DNA from: Ignavibacteria bacterium UBA2333
GTDB lineage: Bacteria; Bacteroidota; Ignavibacteria; Kapaibacteriales; Kapaibacteriaceae
Direction: 5' to 3'
Length of the DNA stretch: 64,000 nt
Assembly (NCBI GenBank): GCA_002344895.1
Contig: DDUR01000034.1
Coordinates: 180,206 to 244,205, forward strand
The notes under the pieces are model-generated. The model was not told the DNA's origin, did not search any database, and saw only the letters and a list, made by a program, of their open reading frames with translations. Positions 7,826-17,399 of the stretch are shown one piece after another (the first letter of the stretch is position 1; each line of letters begins with the position of its first letter). The position numbers and the translations under genes were made by a program.

Positions 7826-9085
7826 GTGTTACCAACACTCGGTGCCGTCCGGACATTCACGGAGAACGACGTCGACGTCGTCCGTGATCTCACCATCGAT
7901 CTTTATCAGATTCGGCAAGCTCGTATTGCCCCTTCCGCCCCTTCCCTCAAAAATCGCCTGAGGTCAAGGGTGTTTGGCGCGTTGGCTGGACATCGTCCAG
8001 ATGATCGCTCCGAACCGCTTATTGCGACGAATGTTCGCTCCATCCTGCTCTTTCGGTACGATGCACTCGGAGACTACGTTGTCACGACACCGTTGATCGA
8101 CGCTATCCGTACCATGGCTCCGAATGTGGCTATTGATGTTGTTGCGAGCTCAAGGAATGTATCGTTACTTCGGGCAGATCCGCGATTTCGCAGGATCGTC
8201 GTGCTTCATCCCCAACATGCCTTTCATCCATCGTGGCTGCGACTCCGTCGTCTTGCGCAAGAGGAGTCATACGATGCCATCGTCGCGGCTGTCTTTACAA
8301 GGATGACGAAGGCGGCTGTTCTTGCGGCGATGGCAGGACGAAATGCAAAGACCGTAACAGTCCGACACGATGAACGTGCAGCGATATACGGGAAGGTTTT
8401 TGATATCCAGGTTCCCCACCACACGCCGGAACATTGGGCTTGTACGATGGAGAGAATGGCGCAGGCAATGTTGAAATCTGACATTCCTGCTCCTCCATTA
8501 CGACAGTCAATTCCGCTCGACAACGTGGCGACAAACCATGTTATCGATCAGTTATCCGAACGAGGAATTGCATGGAATCTGCGTGAATCGGCAAATGTTG
8601 TTGGCTACCGCAGAAGCCCCACGATAGGCCGTAAATACGTTGTCGTTAACGTCAGTGCGTATTCGCCGAATCGTAACTGGTCTGTACACGCATGTACGCG
8701 GGCAATTTCGATGTTGGCTGCCGAGTGGACTGATCTACACTTTTTTATCAGTGGCGCGCCATCAGCGGCAGATAATGTTAACGAGATTGTACAACAGGTG
8801 TCTCGGAGTAATGTATCGGCATGGAAGGGGACCATTCTAGAACTTCTTGCCCTCATTGCAGGCAGTGATATCGTTATCTCACCTGATACAGCAACGATTC
8901 ATATTGCTGCAGCGGCGGACGTACCCTGTGTTGTCCTTTTTGCAGAGTTAATCAAGGTAGCAGAGTGGTATCCTTTGGGTGTTCCGTTCCGAGCAATTCT
9001 TAGCGATAATCCCGAGTCACTCGTTTCAATTCCGGCAACAACCGTTGCAGAAATGTTTGTTGACCTATATACTTCACGTGCATGA
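7826..9085 (+). CDS. glycosyltransferase family 9 (heptosyltransferase-like)
   Basis: This is a GT-B transferase related to ADP-heptose:LPS heptosyltransferases, which act at the inner membrane in lipopolysaccharide core or glycan assembly. About 70 N-terminal residues without clear homology precede the GT9 core: ILLFRYDALGDYVVTTPLID (about residues 75-95), and the donor-site region GSDIVISPDTATIHIAAAAD with VPCVVLFA near residue 355. No ATG lies near the start; GTG 7826 or TTG 7820 are possible. I use GTG because TAGATTG (7816-7822), a promoter-like box, covers the TTG. The product is 419 residues, longer than typical GT9 enzymes (about 350). It overlaps the next gene by 4 bases. Confidence 0.88.
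   Translation: MLPTLGAVRTFTENDVDVVRDLTIDLYQIRQARIAPSAPSLKNRLRSRVFGALAGHRPDDRSEPLIATNVRSILLFRYDALGDYVVTTPLIDAIRTMAPNVAIDVVASSRNVSLLRADPRFRRIVVLHPQHAFHPSWLRLRRLAQEESYDAIVAAVFTRMTKAAVLAAMAGRNAKTVTVRHDERAAIYGKVFDIQVPHHTPEHWACTMERMAQAMLKSDIPAPPLRQSIPLDNVATNHVIDQLSERGIAWNLRESANVVGYRRSPTIGRKYVVVNVSAYSPNRNWSVHACTRAISMLAAEWTDLHFFISGAPSAADNVNEIVQQVSRSNVSAWKGTILELLALIAGSDIVISPDTATIHIAAAADVPCVVLFAELIKVAEWYPLGVPFRAILSDNPESLVSIPATTVAEMFVDLYTSRA
7928..7945 (+). repeat. dispersed motif copy GCCCCTTCCGCCCCTTCC
   Basis: Exact match to GCCCCTTNNGCCCC with the second unit extended. It is read as Ala-Pro-Ser-Ala-Pro-Ser in the glycosyltransferase (motif G at codon position 1). Confidence 0.7.
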
Positions 9086-10188
9086 CGCCGCACGTCTTGT
9101 TCATTGAGCTGTCGGATCATCATGACGAAGTTCTCCTTTCGTATACACTAGATGCGCTTGCACTTGGGTGGTCCGTGACGATAGTATGCACGGAATCAGT
9201 GAAGGATAGACTCCCTTTACCTGACACCGTGAATATCATGTCTATTACGTCAAACAAAAATCTACAAGCGAGAATCTCCCTAGCACTCCGATTACGCACA
9301 GAGATTCGCCATCGACAGATATCACACGTCGTTTTTGTAACGACAGGTGGTACCGCTGTTCGAGATCTAGCAATGCTCCTGCCACGCTCGATGTACAAAA
9401 TCGGTGTGGCACATGATACGGGGAAACTATCGGAGAGTATTAATCAACGGATCGTATCGACGAGGATGAAGGCCTTTACGGTTCTTGCTGACTTTGTCCT
9501 TGATGACATACCGACACCTCATAAGCCAGTGTACGTTGTGCCAGCTACGTCTCGTCTTTCCGACAACGTTCTGTCCGGTGTACGTCCTGCAACAGATACG
9601 TTCGACATTGTCATACCCGGTCACGTTGAATGGAGTCGAAAAGCATATGCGGACATACTTCGTTCGGATGTTCTCGAGAGTCTTCCCGATCACGTCCGAT
9701 TTGTTGTTCTTGGTGGGCTTGATGCGAATTCTGAGGGAGGGCAACGACTGTTACTGCTTATTCGTCAACTTGATACGAATCGTATCGTTACGTTCGATCG
9801 ACGTGTTGATCATATCCGGTATCAATCGTGGGCTCAAAAGGCTTCCGTAATTCTGCCACTGTTACATCCCTCATGTCCAGTGTATTCTGAATACACTTCA
9901 ACAAAAATATCCGGTGCAATGAGCACGGCATGGGCGTTCGGCATTCCGCTACTCCTCGAACGTGGGTTCGAACGTCATGAGTCATTACATCCAGGTACGA
10001 TGTTCTATGACGTGGACGACTTGCCAGCTGTGTTACTCCGACTTGTCGAGAATCCTTTGATTCTTGATGAATATCGCGGAAAACAACCGACGTCTTCGAC
10101 TGCACCACAGCGTCGACGAGAACTGGCCCGTGCCTTGGATGTTGACGTATCGATGGTAGTCCATTCGAACACAGGAGAGTTGTCATGA
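9082..10188 (+). CDS. putative GT-B glycosyltransferase (group 1-like)
   Basis: This 368-residue protein of GT-B appearance lies between two GT9 genes. The N-terminus MTPHVLFIELSDHHDEVLLS and the pattern of a Rossmann half, then ATDTFDIVIPGHVEWSRKAY (start of the second half), FVVLGGLD and NRIVTFDRRVDHIRYQSWAQKA resemble GT4-type transferases. The STKISGAMSTAWAFGIPLLL segment corresponds to the usual donor-binding E/K-x-x-G-x-P-x-hydrophobic region. No family signature is strong enough to name donor or acceptor. It overlaps the upstream gene by 4 bases (ATGA), so the three transferases probably build one glycan. Confidence 0.72.
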   Translation: MTPHVLFIELSDHHDEVLLSYTLDALALGWSVTIVCTESVKDRLPLPDTVNIMSITSNKNLQARISLALRLRTEIRHRQISHVVFVTTGGTAVRDLAMLLPRSMYKIGVAHDTGKLSESINQRIVSTRMKAFTVLADFVLDDIPTPHKPVYVVPATSRLSDNVLSGVRPATDTFDIVIPGHVEWSRKAYADILRSDVLESLPDHVRFVVLGGLDANSEGGQRLLLLIRQLDTNRIVTFDRRVDHIRYQSWAQKASVILPLLHPSCPVYSEYTSTKISGAMSTAWAFGIPLLLERGFERHESLHPGTMFYDVDDLPAVLLRLVENPLILDEYRGKQPTSSTAPQRRRELARALDVDVSMVVHSNTGELS

Positions 10189-10213
10189 GCAGGAGCGCAA
10201 GACGCGTATTAGT

Positions 10214-11317
10214 ATGAAACGACTTGAACTGGCCGTTCGCCGAGCATTTCATCGAATAACAGGGCAACGGTCGCAACCGATTCTTGTTGAGGATGTTGCG
10301 CCCTTGCTGGTGATACGGCCCGACATACGAATACTTCTCTTGCGTCAAGACCGTATTGGTGATGTACTCGTAAGTACGTCACTGTTTGCAATTCTTCAGA
10401 AACACTTTCCAACTGCTCGTCTTGACGTCGTATTGAGTAGTAATAACATAGCCGTTCAGCATGCTCTCAAACCATACGTGACGACTATCCATGTGTACAA
10501 AAAGTCATTATTGTCAATTCTTCGATTACGCACTGCACTTCGAGCACAACACTACGACATCGTCATTGATCTTACGGATAATGCATCGGCGACGTCGGCA
10601 TTGCTCATGAATATCTCACATGCACGGTATCGTCTGGGGATAGAGAAGGAGAACTCTGGTGTCTATACCCACGTTGTTCGCCGTGCAGATCGGCGCACTG
10701 TCCACATCGTGGAAAGAATGGCCGCACTCCTTCTGCCCTTCGGTATCGATCCACACCAAGAGGACCTACGGCCACGATATCCTCGAAGTGCTGATGACGT
10801 GAAGCGGGCAGTGGAGGTGTTCCAACTGGACAAGGATGTCTCGACAAGTTCTCCTCGAGCGATTGCGCACATCAGTGGTTCGGATGTGACACGTATGTAC
10901 GGTGTCGAGAATACTATAACTGTTCTGAATCACATCATGTCGGCATATCCACACATTGCCTGGTATGTGAGCTCTGCTCCCCAGCACGCCGAAATGGCTT
11001 CTGAAGTGGCACAGCGTGCTGGTGCTGTGATACTTCCACCATCAACGTCATTTCACGAGGCTGCATGTCGACTTTCGCTTGCCGATCTTGTGTTTACTCC
11101 CGACACGAGTATTGTTCACCTGACGTCGGCATTCAACATTCCGTCCGTTGTCCTCTTTATGCACGACAATCCGGATCTCATGCCGTGGTATCCGTGGGGC
11201 ACGGAATACGAGGCATGTGAAGCGCAAACAGGAACGATTGCGGATATTCCACCAATGGACGTAGTTGCAGCGCTAAGCCGGCTGATACAACGTACAGGTC
11301 TCGTGCGCTCTTCGTAG
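10214..11317 (+). CDS. glycosyltransferase family 9 (heptosyltransferase-like), second copy
   Basis: This 367-residue GT9 protein has the N-terminal loop RILLLRQDRIGDVLVSTSLF near residues 36-55 and the donor-site segment LADLVFTPDTSIVHLTSAFN with IPSVVLFM near residue 310. The Asp in RIGDVL and the PDTS element are the family's key features. It is the third gene of the transferase cluster, 25 bases after the previous one. The cluster probably acts in lipopolysaccharide core or a related surface glycan. The paralogue at 7.8 kb shares the family signatures but little else, so this is not a recent duplication. Confidence 0.88.
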   Translation: MKRLELAVRRAFHRITGQRSQPILVEDVAPLLVIRPDIRILLLRQDRIGDVLVSTSLFAILQKHFPTARLDVVLSSNNIAVQHALKPYVTTIHVYKKSLLSILRLRTALRAQHYDIVIDLTDNASATSALLMNISHARYRLGIEKENSGVYTHVVRRADRRTVHIVERMAALLLPFGIDPHQEDLRPRYPRSADDVKRAVEVFQLDKDVSTSSPRAIAHISGSDVTRMYGVENTITVLNHIMSAYPHIAWYVSSAPQHAEMASEVAQRAGAVILPPSTSFHEAACRLSLADLVFTPDTSIVHLTSAFNIPSVVLFMHDNPDLMPWYPWGTEYEACEAQTGTIADIPPMDVVAALSRLIQRTGLVRSS

Positions 11318-11347
11318 TTTTCCAGCTTCACCGATTACCTAGCTCCC

Positions 11348-13117
11348 ATGCAGTTCACTAAACGTACCATCGGTTGTGGTACACTTCGCCCGGAACATGC
11401 CGGAACCGACGTTGTTCTTAACGGCTGGATTAATGCACGACGTGACTACGGAGGCATCACGTTTATTGATGTTCGTGATCGCGATGGTGTGACACAGATC
11501 GTCTTCGACTCATCAGACGATCAAGCTCTCGTTGAACGAGCAAGAGAACTCCGTTCAGAATGGGTTCTGTGGGTTCGTGGTACCGTACGCCTGCGCGAGA
11601 ATCCAAATCCCAAGATCCCAACTGGTCTCGTCGAAGTTGTTGTTCGAGACTTCGGTGTTATCAACCAAGCTGAGGTGCCACCATTTGAGATTGTCGACGA
11701 TCTTCAGACAAACGAAGAGCTCAGGTTAACACATCGATACCTTGATCTGCGGCGTCCAGCCCTGCAGAAGAACTTTCTCGTGAGAAATCAGCTGTATCAG
11801 ATCACACATCGGTTCTTTGAACAAGAACGATTTGTTGAAGTTGAAACACCGATTCTGACGAAGTCTACACCCGAAGGAGCACGCGACTTTCTTGTTCCGA
11901 GTAGGATTAACAAGGGTCGGTTTTACGCATTACCACAATCACCGCAACTCTTTAAGCAGTTGCTGATGGTTGCTGGTTTTGACCGGTACATGCAAATCGT
12001 CAAGTGTTTCCGTGATGAGGACCTGCGTGCAGATCGTCAACCGGAATTCACGCAGATTGACGTTGAGATGTCGTTTGTTGAACAGAATGACATCATAGAA
12101 CTCACGGAACGATTTGTCGCACAAGTATGGAAGGAAGTGCGTGGGATCGACGTTCAGACGCCCTTCCCTCGGATGACGTTTGCTGATGCCATGAACTCGT
12201 ACGGAAGTGACAAGCCCGACCTTCGATTTGAGCTGCCGCTCCGTGATTGCTCAGAGGCTGCTCGTACGTGTGGTTTCCCCGTGTTTGAAGAAACGGTCGA
12301 TCAAGGCGGTACCGTAAAGGTTCTCAAGGTACCTGGCGGGACATCGATGTCTCGTAAACAAATTGATGAGCTAACAGAGCATGCGAAAAAGTATGGGGCA
12401 AAGGGGCTACCATGGCTCAAGGTTAGTGATGGTGAGCTCAGCGGTTCTTTTATAAAGACGCTGACGGTTGAAGGACGCGACGCTCTTGTGAATGCGTCAG
12501 AAGCATCAGAAGGGGATCTGCTGTTATTCTCCAATGGTGAGTGGGAGCGTGCATGTATCATCGGTGGAGCATTACGTACCGAGATTGCACGACGAACCGG
12601 AATCCTGTCAAATGTTGCTGATTCGTATTCGTTGTTGTGGATCACTGAGTTTCCGTTACTCGAGTTTGCCGAGGACGAAGAAAGGTGGGTTGCTCGGCAT
12701 CATCCTTTTACAGCACCGATGATCGAGGATATTCCTTTGCTGACGTCAAATCCCAAGAATGCTCGTGCTATTGCGCACGATCTTGTGATTAATGGTTACG
12801 AAGCTGCAGGTGGCAGTATTCGTATCCATCGTAATGAAGTCCAACAAACAATGTTTGGATTGCTCGGATTTACGCCGGAGGATGCTCAGTCGAAATTCGG
12901 ATTCTTATTGGATGCACTGAAGTACGGTGCTCCTCCACATGGTGGTATTGCCTTCGGATTTGACAGACTGGTAATGCTCCTGGTTGGATCCGATAACATT
13001 CGCGACGTTATCGCATTCCCGAAAACGACGTCCGGCCTTTCACTTATGGATGGATGTCCTAGTGAAGTCGATGGTCGTCAGCTTTCAGATTTGGGTATTG
13101 CAACGTTAGGGTCCTGA
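11348..13117 (+). CDS. aspS: aspartate-tRNA ligase
   Basis: This is a class II synthetase that charges tRNA with aspartate (or tRNA-Asp and tRNA-Asn in non-discriminating forms). The 589-residue length fits the bacterial type with an inserted GAD domain (about residues 285-420). Domains in order are an OB-fold anticodon-binding domain ([20 protein letters not shown]), motif 1 region ([20 protein letters not shown]), motif 2 ([16 protein letters not shown]) and motif 3 ([16 protein letters not shown]). Start ATG 11348. The next gene follows after 3 bases. Confidence 0.97.
   Translation: MQFTKRTIGCGTLRPEHAGTDVVLNGWINARRDYGGITFIDVRDRDGVTQIVFDSSDDQALVERARELRSEWVLWVRGTVRLRENPNPKIPTGLVEVVVRDFGVINQAEVPPFEIVDDLQTNEELRLTHRYLDLRRPALQKNFLVRNQLYQITHRFFEQERFVEVETPILTKSTPEGARDFLVPSRINKGRFYALPQSPQLFKQLLMVAGFDRYMQIVKCFRDEDLRADRQPEFTQIDVEMSFVEQNDIIELTERFVAQVWKEVRGIDVQTPFPRMTFADAMNSYGSDKPDLRFELPLRDCSEAARTCGFPVFEETVDQGGTVKVLKVPGGTSMSRKQIDELTEHAKKYGAKGLPWLKVSDGELSGSFIKTLTVEGRDALVNASEASEGDLLLFSNGEWERACIIGGALRTEIARRTGILSNVADSYSLLWITEFPLLEFAEDEERWVARHHPFTAPMIEDIPLLTSNPKNARAIAHDLVINGYEAAGGSIRIHRNEVQQTMFGLLGFTPEDAQSKFGFLLDALKYGAPPHGGIAFGFDRLVMLLVGSDNIRDVIAFPKTTSGLSLMDGCPSEVDGRQLSDLGIATLGS
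12395..12407 (-). repeat. dispersed motif copy, one-base-shorter spacing (minus strand)
   Basis: The plus strand reads GGGGCAAAGGGGC, i.e. GCCCCTTTGCCCC on the minus strand. It lies antisense within aspS (read Gly-Ala-Lys-Gly-Leu). Confidence 0.55.
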
Positions 13118-13120
13118 CGT

Positions 13121-14011
13121 ATGAACAGACGTTCGTTTGTGTCGACACTGCTCCTTGCTGCCGCTGCTCCAACTGTTGTTGGGCAGAATCTTCGTCGATC
13201 TCGCAAAAAGAACACCGATCCGCAGGCTACGACGAGGTTTATTTTTTCGCAGGCGATGCGAAAGGCGACCTTGAATCAGTGGCAACGTAGACCGATTGGC
13301 GATGTGATGGGAGAGATTGGTCTACTATTTCTTGGAACGCCATACGTTGGTGGTACGCTGGAGGGACCCGGACCTGAAACATGTCGTATTGATCTGACGG
13401 GTCTTGATTGTGTGACGTTCTTTGAGAATGTCCTGGACATGGCGCGAATTGTCAAGAAGAGTTCGCCCACGTTTGAAGCTCTGATACAAGAAGTGACCTT
13501 TACGCGATACCGTAGTGGTACCGTCAACGGATATGAGTCACGACTCCACTACACGTCAGAGTGGATTAGTGACAACGTATCCAAGGGTGTTGTGGCCGAC
13601 GTGTCTCGAGAACTCGGTGGTATTATCTTCCCGTTGGAAGTTGGCTTTATGTCGGAGAATCCGCGGTACTATCCGGCACTCAAGAATAGTCCGGAATCCG
13701 TCGAACGGATGCGACAAATAGAGCAGGCCATCAACGCAACAACACGATACTACATTCCTAAGGACCAGATAGAGAACATCGAGTCACAACTCCGCACGGG
13801 AGACATCATTGCCATAACAACGTCGAAGGCTGGCCTTGACTATTCGCATACCGGGATGATTCGGCGGGACGAACAGGGGAGAGCACGATTTGTTCATGCG
13901 TCTCTCACAAAGAAAAAGGTGATTATCGACGGGACAATCTCTGAGTATGTTGACGGTGTACGCTCGCACACTGGTATTAGTGTCGTACGCCCGCTAGAAC
14001 CCAAGATTTAG
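13121..14011 (+). CDS. DUF1460 family N-acetylmuramoyl-L-alanine amidase-like protein
   Basis: This 296-residue exported protein of the DUF1460 group has an NlpC/P60-like papain fold and is regarded as acting on cell-wall peptides. The N-terminus MNRRSFVSTLLLAAAAPTVV has a twin-arginine pattern (RRSF), so export may be by Tat. The catalytic Cys lies in TGLDCVTFFENVL (near residue 106), and the probable catalytic His in LDYSHTGMIRR (near residue 245). It follows aspS by 3 bases and may be co-transcribed. It ends 2 bases before a convergent gene, with no terminator between. Confidence 0.85.
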   Translation: MNRRSFVSTLLLAAAAPTVVGQNLRRSRKKNTDPQATTRFIFSQAMRKATLNQWQRRPIGDVMGEIGLLFLGTPYVGGTLEGPGPETCRIDLTGLDCVTFFENVLDMARIVKKSSPTFEALIQEVTFTRYRSGTVNGYESRLHYTSEWISDNVSKGVVADVSRELGGIIFPLEVGFMSENPRYYPALKNSPESVERMRQIEQAINATTRYYIPKDQIENIESQLRTGDIIAITTSKAGLDYSHTGMIRRDEQGRARFVHASLTKKKVIIDGTISEYVDGVRSHTGISVVRPLEPKI

Positions 14012-14013
14012 CG

Positions 14014-14835
14014 TTATCGGAGTACTGTTCGGATTGACGGTTGCGTTTCAAGATGAAAGCAGCATCCCATACGTTCTGATAAGGCCTTTAGCTTCGTCTC
14101 GTTTCCTTTCGACTCAACAAACTGTTTATAGAGCTGAAGGTCTTGTTCAAATCGCTGTAGCGCAGCCCCCATGTCGAGTTCAGCCAACGTGATAACACCA
14201 TTGTTCACGTAAGCGCCATTCGACGAAATGATAGAAGCTTCAGGAATAACACGCACAGCAACGTAGAGATCTGACATCATTCTCTTCATATTGTCGATCT
14301 GTTCTCGAGCTTCCGAATCAGTTGGCGAAGAAGTCCTTTCCTCAAGCTCGAAGTTCGTCTGTTGCAATGAGATTGTCAGTACTGAATCAACGTAGATAAA
14401 CTTCATAGGTGCTTTGTATTGATCAGATTGAATTCCAGATGACGTTGTACTTGGGCCCTTTTCCAATGCACTTAAACGATTATATGTCAAGTTGTTGATA
14501 TCATCAATCGTATACGTACTAACATAACCTTTCTGTTTGCCGGTGAGCTTGGTAATGGATTTCAGTTTGACACCTCTTCCCATGCCACGAATGCTGCTTT
14601 TGATACTTGTCTCTGAGAAGGATTCTGATAACATTTGCTCAACACTCTTCTTCGATATCGAAGAGAGTTGCCGCATCATGTTGATCGCTCCCGTACCAAG
14701 TGTTGTAGAATCAACGAGGACAGCAGAGTGATCACGAGCAACCTTGATTGTAACGACCGACCGTAGGCAGCTGGTCGTAACAAAACCTACAATCACAAGG
14801 ACAACAACAATGAAGGGCATGCGCATAGTGATCAT
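14014..14835 (-). CDS. putative lipoprotein of unknown function
   Basis: This is a 273-residue protein with a lipoprotein signal (hydrophobic stretch FIVVVLVIVGFVTTSC, lipobox TTSC with Cys near residue 23). The mature part is mostly polar and alpha-helical with no motif I can place; two Cys near the end (GCCFHLE) are unusual for a lipoprotein. It is the last gene of the smpB-tyrS-lipoate ligase operon and overlaps the ligase by 4 bases. Function unknown. Confidence 0.75.
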   Translation of the reverse strand: MITMRMPFIVVVLVIVGFVTTSCLRSVVTIKVARDHSAVLVDSTTLGTGAINMMRQLSSISKKSVEQMLSESFSETSIKSSIRGMGRGVKLKSITKLTGKQKGYVSTYTIDDINNLTYNRLSALEKGPSTTSSGIQSDQYKAPMKFIYVDSVLTISLQQTNFELEERTSSPTDSEAREQIDNMKRMMSDLYVAVRVIPEASIISSNGAYVNNGVITLAELDMGAALQRFEQDLQLYKQFVESKGNETKLKALSERMGCCFHLETQPSIRTVLR

Positions 14836-15551
14836 ACGGCGAACTCTAATGGGATATGAAGATTGCTGGAAATATCAGTAGCTACCTTTTGAAGCGCTTC
14901 ATCGACGTCGACATGGTGATTCAATATCTCAGTAAGTGATATCGAGCTCTGTCGGAGGTTGTTGATGAGAACAGCTCGTTCTACTTCTGATAGTGCAAGT
15001 ACGTTTGCAAGCTCAAGATGTCCCGGACCCACAAGTATACTTCCGTGCTGAAGGACAGTGTGATCGATAATACGTTGTGCCGAGCCTACAACCTTTTGTT
15101 GACCAAATACAATCTCAGTTCGGGCTTTGCTGGTAAAGCATGATGCAGCGACTGCCCCTGCAGTTGCATAGTGATGGGGGAGAGTTGTTGGTGCTGTTGT
15201 AAACGTCAGTTCAGGAACAAACTCTTTTAGAGCCGTTACGAGAACCTGATGAACGTATTCATATACGTCAGAGGCACGGATGCTGCCTGTAAGAGGTAAC
15301 GCAACAGCATACGTTATCTCATCGGCATGAAGAACGGCGCGTCCACCTGTTGGTCTACGCACCACGTCCCAGCCACGCTGATGACGTGTCTTGTCATCGA
15401 TAACGGTCTCATTCTGATGTCGTCCAAGTGAAATACACCAGGGCTTCCATGTATACAGTCGAAGAGTTCCTGGGCTATGAATGAGCCTCTCGTCAATGGC
15501 CATGTTATCCTGACCAGTACGAGCATGATCAATCATAACGGATGTTATCAT
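14832..15551 (-). CDS. lipoate-protein ligase A family protein
   Basis: This 239-residue member of the LplA/LipM/BirA-like fold attaches or transfers lipoyl or octanoyl groups to carrier domains of 2-oxoacid dehydrogenases and GcvH. Key stretches are DHARTGQDNMAIDERLI, CISLGRHQ, the substrate-loop motif VVRRPTGGRAVLHADEITYA and the Lys-containing region GQQKVVGSAQRI. It is shorter than two-domain LplA (about 340 residues), so it could be a ligase catalytic domain alone or an octanoyltransferase of the LipM type. The E1 genes at 5.4 kb provide an obvious client complex. It overlaps tyrS by 4 bases. Confidence 0.85.
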   Translation of the reverse strand: MITSVMIDHARTGQDNMAIDERLIHSPGTLRLYTWKPWCISLGRHQNETVIDDKTRHQRGWDVVRRPTGGRAVLHADEITYAVALPLTGSIRASDVYEYVHQVLVTALKEFVPELTFTTAPTTLPHHYATAGAVAASCFTSKARTEIVFGQQKVVGSAQRIIDHTVLQHGSILVGPGHLELANVLALSEVERAVLINNLRQSSISLTEILNHHVDVDEALQKVATDISSNLHIPLEFAV

Positions 15552-16759
15552 CGCGATACACGCTTAAATCGAAGTTTCCCGGCACGAAGGATACGCGGTG
15601 ATGTTAGGTCAATTACGTCATCGATAGATGGAACCTTAACACCGTCAACTTGAACTCCACCTTGTTGAACCAGGCGACGTCCTTCGGACTTTGTTGCGAC
15701 CATTCCGGTTGCTGCTAGCAGATCAACAATTGCCATGGTGTCGACTCCCAGAGACATACTCTCAATATCATCTGGAATGTCCTTCTTCACAAAAACGCGT
15801 TCGAACTCCTCCACGGCTGCTTGTGCGGCATCAGATCCGTGATACTTTTTGACGATGCGACGGGCGATATCTACCTTCACATTCCGCGGATGAAGTGTAC
15901 CATTGGAAAGGCCCTCTGCAACGGACGAGATCTCTTCAGACGATGCGAAACAGGCATACTGCAGGTATCGTAGGAGCAGCGTATCAGGAATCGACATTGT
16001 ACGACCAAACATGTCGCGTGGTGAATGTGTGACGCCGATGTAGTTATCAAGCGACTTACTCATCTTTTCCACGCCATCCGTTCCTTCCAGAATGGGCGTT
16101 GTAAGGATACACTGAGGTTCGAGTCCGTAGGCCTTCATGATCTCACGGCCAACAAGCAGATTAAACTTTTGGTCCGTACCACCAAGTTCAATATCTGCAC
16201 GAATCGCAACGGAGTCGTATGCCTGCGAAAGTGGGTAGAGGAATTCATGAACGCTGATGGGCTCACCGCCGCGAAAACGTTTGGTAAAGTCATCACGTTC
16301 GAGTAATTGGGCGACCGTATACTTTGCCGACAGATTCACGACGTCCTTAAATGTCAGCGCATTGAGCCACTCTGAATTCGAGCGAACTTCGAGCTTGGAA
16401 GCATCCAGAATCTTTGCAGCTTGTTCTATATAGGTGCGTCCGTTTTCTCGTGTTTCCTCGAGCGTTAAGGCTGGACGTGTTTTTGATTTGCCCGTTGGAT
16501 CGCCAATTGTGGCAGTAAAATCACCGATGATCAGTACAACACGATGTCCGAGATCTTGAAACTGGCGCAGTTTTGTGAGAACAACGGCATGACCTATGTG
16601 GATATCTGGCCTGCTTGGATCAAGGCCAAGTTTGATCACAAGTGGTGTGGACGTTGTTCGTGATCGTTCGAGTTTCCGCACAACGTCGTCTTCCGGCAAA
16701 AGGTCGACGACATGTTGTTTAATGATCTCGAGCTGTTCATGTACGCTTGGGAAGGTCAT
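15548..16759 (-). CDS. tyrS: tyrosine-tRNA ligase
   Basis: This is a class I synthetase for tRNA-Tyr. The 403-residue product has the HIGH-type signature LGLDPSRPDIHIGHAVVL near residue 45, the KMSKS loop (VEKMSKSLDNYIGV) near residue 230, and a C-terminal S4 RNA-binding domain (SEGRRLVQQGGVQVDGVKVP). It is the second coding gene of the smpB-led operon, 16 bases downstream of smpB. Confidence 0.97.
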   Translation of the reverse strand: MTFPSVHEQLEIIKQHVVDLLPEDDVVRKLERSRTTSTPLVIKLGLDPSRPDIHIGHAVVLTKLRQFQDLGHRVVLIIGDFTATIGDPTGKSKTRPALTLEETRENGRTYIEQAAKILDASKLEVRSNSEWLNALTFKDVVNLSAKYTVAQLLERDDFTKRFRGGEPISVHEFLYPLSQAYDSVAIRADIELGGTDQKFNLLVGREIMKAYGLEPQCILTTPILEGTDGVEKMSKSLDNYIGVTHSPRDMFGRTMSIPDTLLLRYLQYACFASSEEISSVAEGLSNGTLHPRNVKVDIARRIVKKYHGSDAAQAAVEEFERVFVKKDIPDDIESMSLGVDTMAIVDLLAATGMVATKSEGRRLVQQGGVQVDGVKVPSIDDVIDLTSPRILRAGKLRFKRVSR

Positions 16760-16775
16760 GGGGATGTCGTGGAGA

Positions 16776-17243
16776 TTAGTCGTCGGACCGGCGTCTCATT
16801 GCGCGTTCGGTCTCGCGTTCCTTGGTGGACTGACGTTTATCGTAGAGCTTTTTGCCTCGAACGAGGCCGAGTTCAACCTTGACGTATGGACCTGAGAAGT
16901 ATAGACCCAACGGCACAATTGTAAGTCCCTTTTCTTCAAGACCAGTACGCAGCCGGTCCAACTCGTGGGCATGCAATAGAAGCTTACGCTGCCGGGTGGG
17001 TTCGTGATTCTCTCTGTTCCCAAAATCGTACGGCGAAATATGGAGCCCTACAAGGTAGAGGTCGTTATTCGCTCTGCTGGGAAAAATCGCATAGGCATCT
17101 CCCAGAGAGACCTTTCCTGCGCGGAGGGCCTTCACTTCAGTGCCGGTTAATGCAATACCGGCCTCAAACCGTTGAAGCACCTCATATTCATGAAAGGCTT
17201 TCCGATTCGTAATGATGGGTCGTATTGTGCGATCAGATGTCAT
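16776..17243 (-). CDS. smpB: SsrA-binding protein SmpB
   Basis: SmpB binds tmRNA and is required for trans-translation rescue of stalled ribosomes. From ATG 17243 the product is 155 residues, the usual family length. It shows NRKAFHEYEVLQRFEAGIAL, TGTEVKALRAGKVSLGDAY, the HISPYDFGN loop, and the basic tail LVRGKKLYDKRQSTKERE. The frame is open up to 17291, but that extension runs through the terminator hairpin (17261-17288) and is not coding. The start lies only 18 bases after that hairpin, leaving little room for a separate promoter. Confidence 0.96.
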   Translation of the reverse strand: MTSDRTIRPIITNRKAFHEYEVLQRFEAGIALTGTEVKALRAGKVSLGDAYAIFPSRANNDLYLVGLHISPYDFGNRENHEPTRQRKLLLHAHELDRLRTGLEEKGLTIVPLGLYFSGPYVKVELGLVRGKKLYDKRQSTKERETERAMRRRSDD

Positions 17244-17260
17244 GCGGTGTGTAGAAACGG

Positions 17261-17288
17261 AAAATGCCCGACCTGGAGGCCGGGCATT
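17261..17288 (-). terminator. hairpin between tRNA-Ser and smpB
   Basis: An 8-bp GC-rich stem (AATGCCCG/CGGGCATT) with further inner pairing (CCT/AGG) is followed on the minus strand by TTTT. It is a terminator for tRNA-Ser, but it also stands between the tRNA promoter and smpB, so it may act as an attenuator. Confidence 0.85.
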
Positions 17289-17292
17289 CATG

Positions 17293-17383
17293 CGGAGGGA
17301 GAGGGATTCGAACCCTCGATAGCGGTCTTAACCACTATGACGGTTTAGCAAACCGTTGCCTTCAGCCACTCGGCCATCCCTCC
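17293..17383 (-). tRNA. tRNA-Ser (anticodon GCU)
   Basis: On the minus strand the 91-base sequence folds as a class II tRNA. The acceptor is GGAGGGA/TCCCTCC, the D-arm region GCCGAGTGGCTGAAGG, and the anticodon stem CGGTT...AACCG has a loop containing GCT. There is a long variable arm (CATAGTGGTTAAGACCGCTATCG) and the T-arm GAGGGTTCGAATCCCTC. The discriminator is G and CCA is not encoded. It reads AGC/AGU codons. Confidence 0.97.
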
Positions 17384-17399
17384 GGCTTCAGACGAAGCG

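Noticed and set aside
17244..17291. Upstream extension of smpB
   Set aside because: The frame runs through the terminator hairpin after tRNA-Ser; ATG 17243 gives the normal SmpB length.
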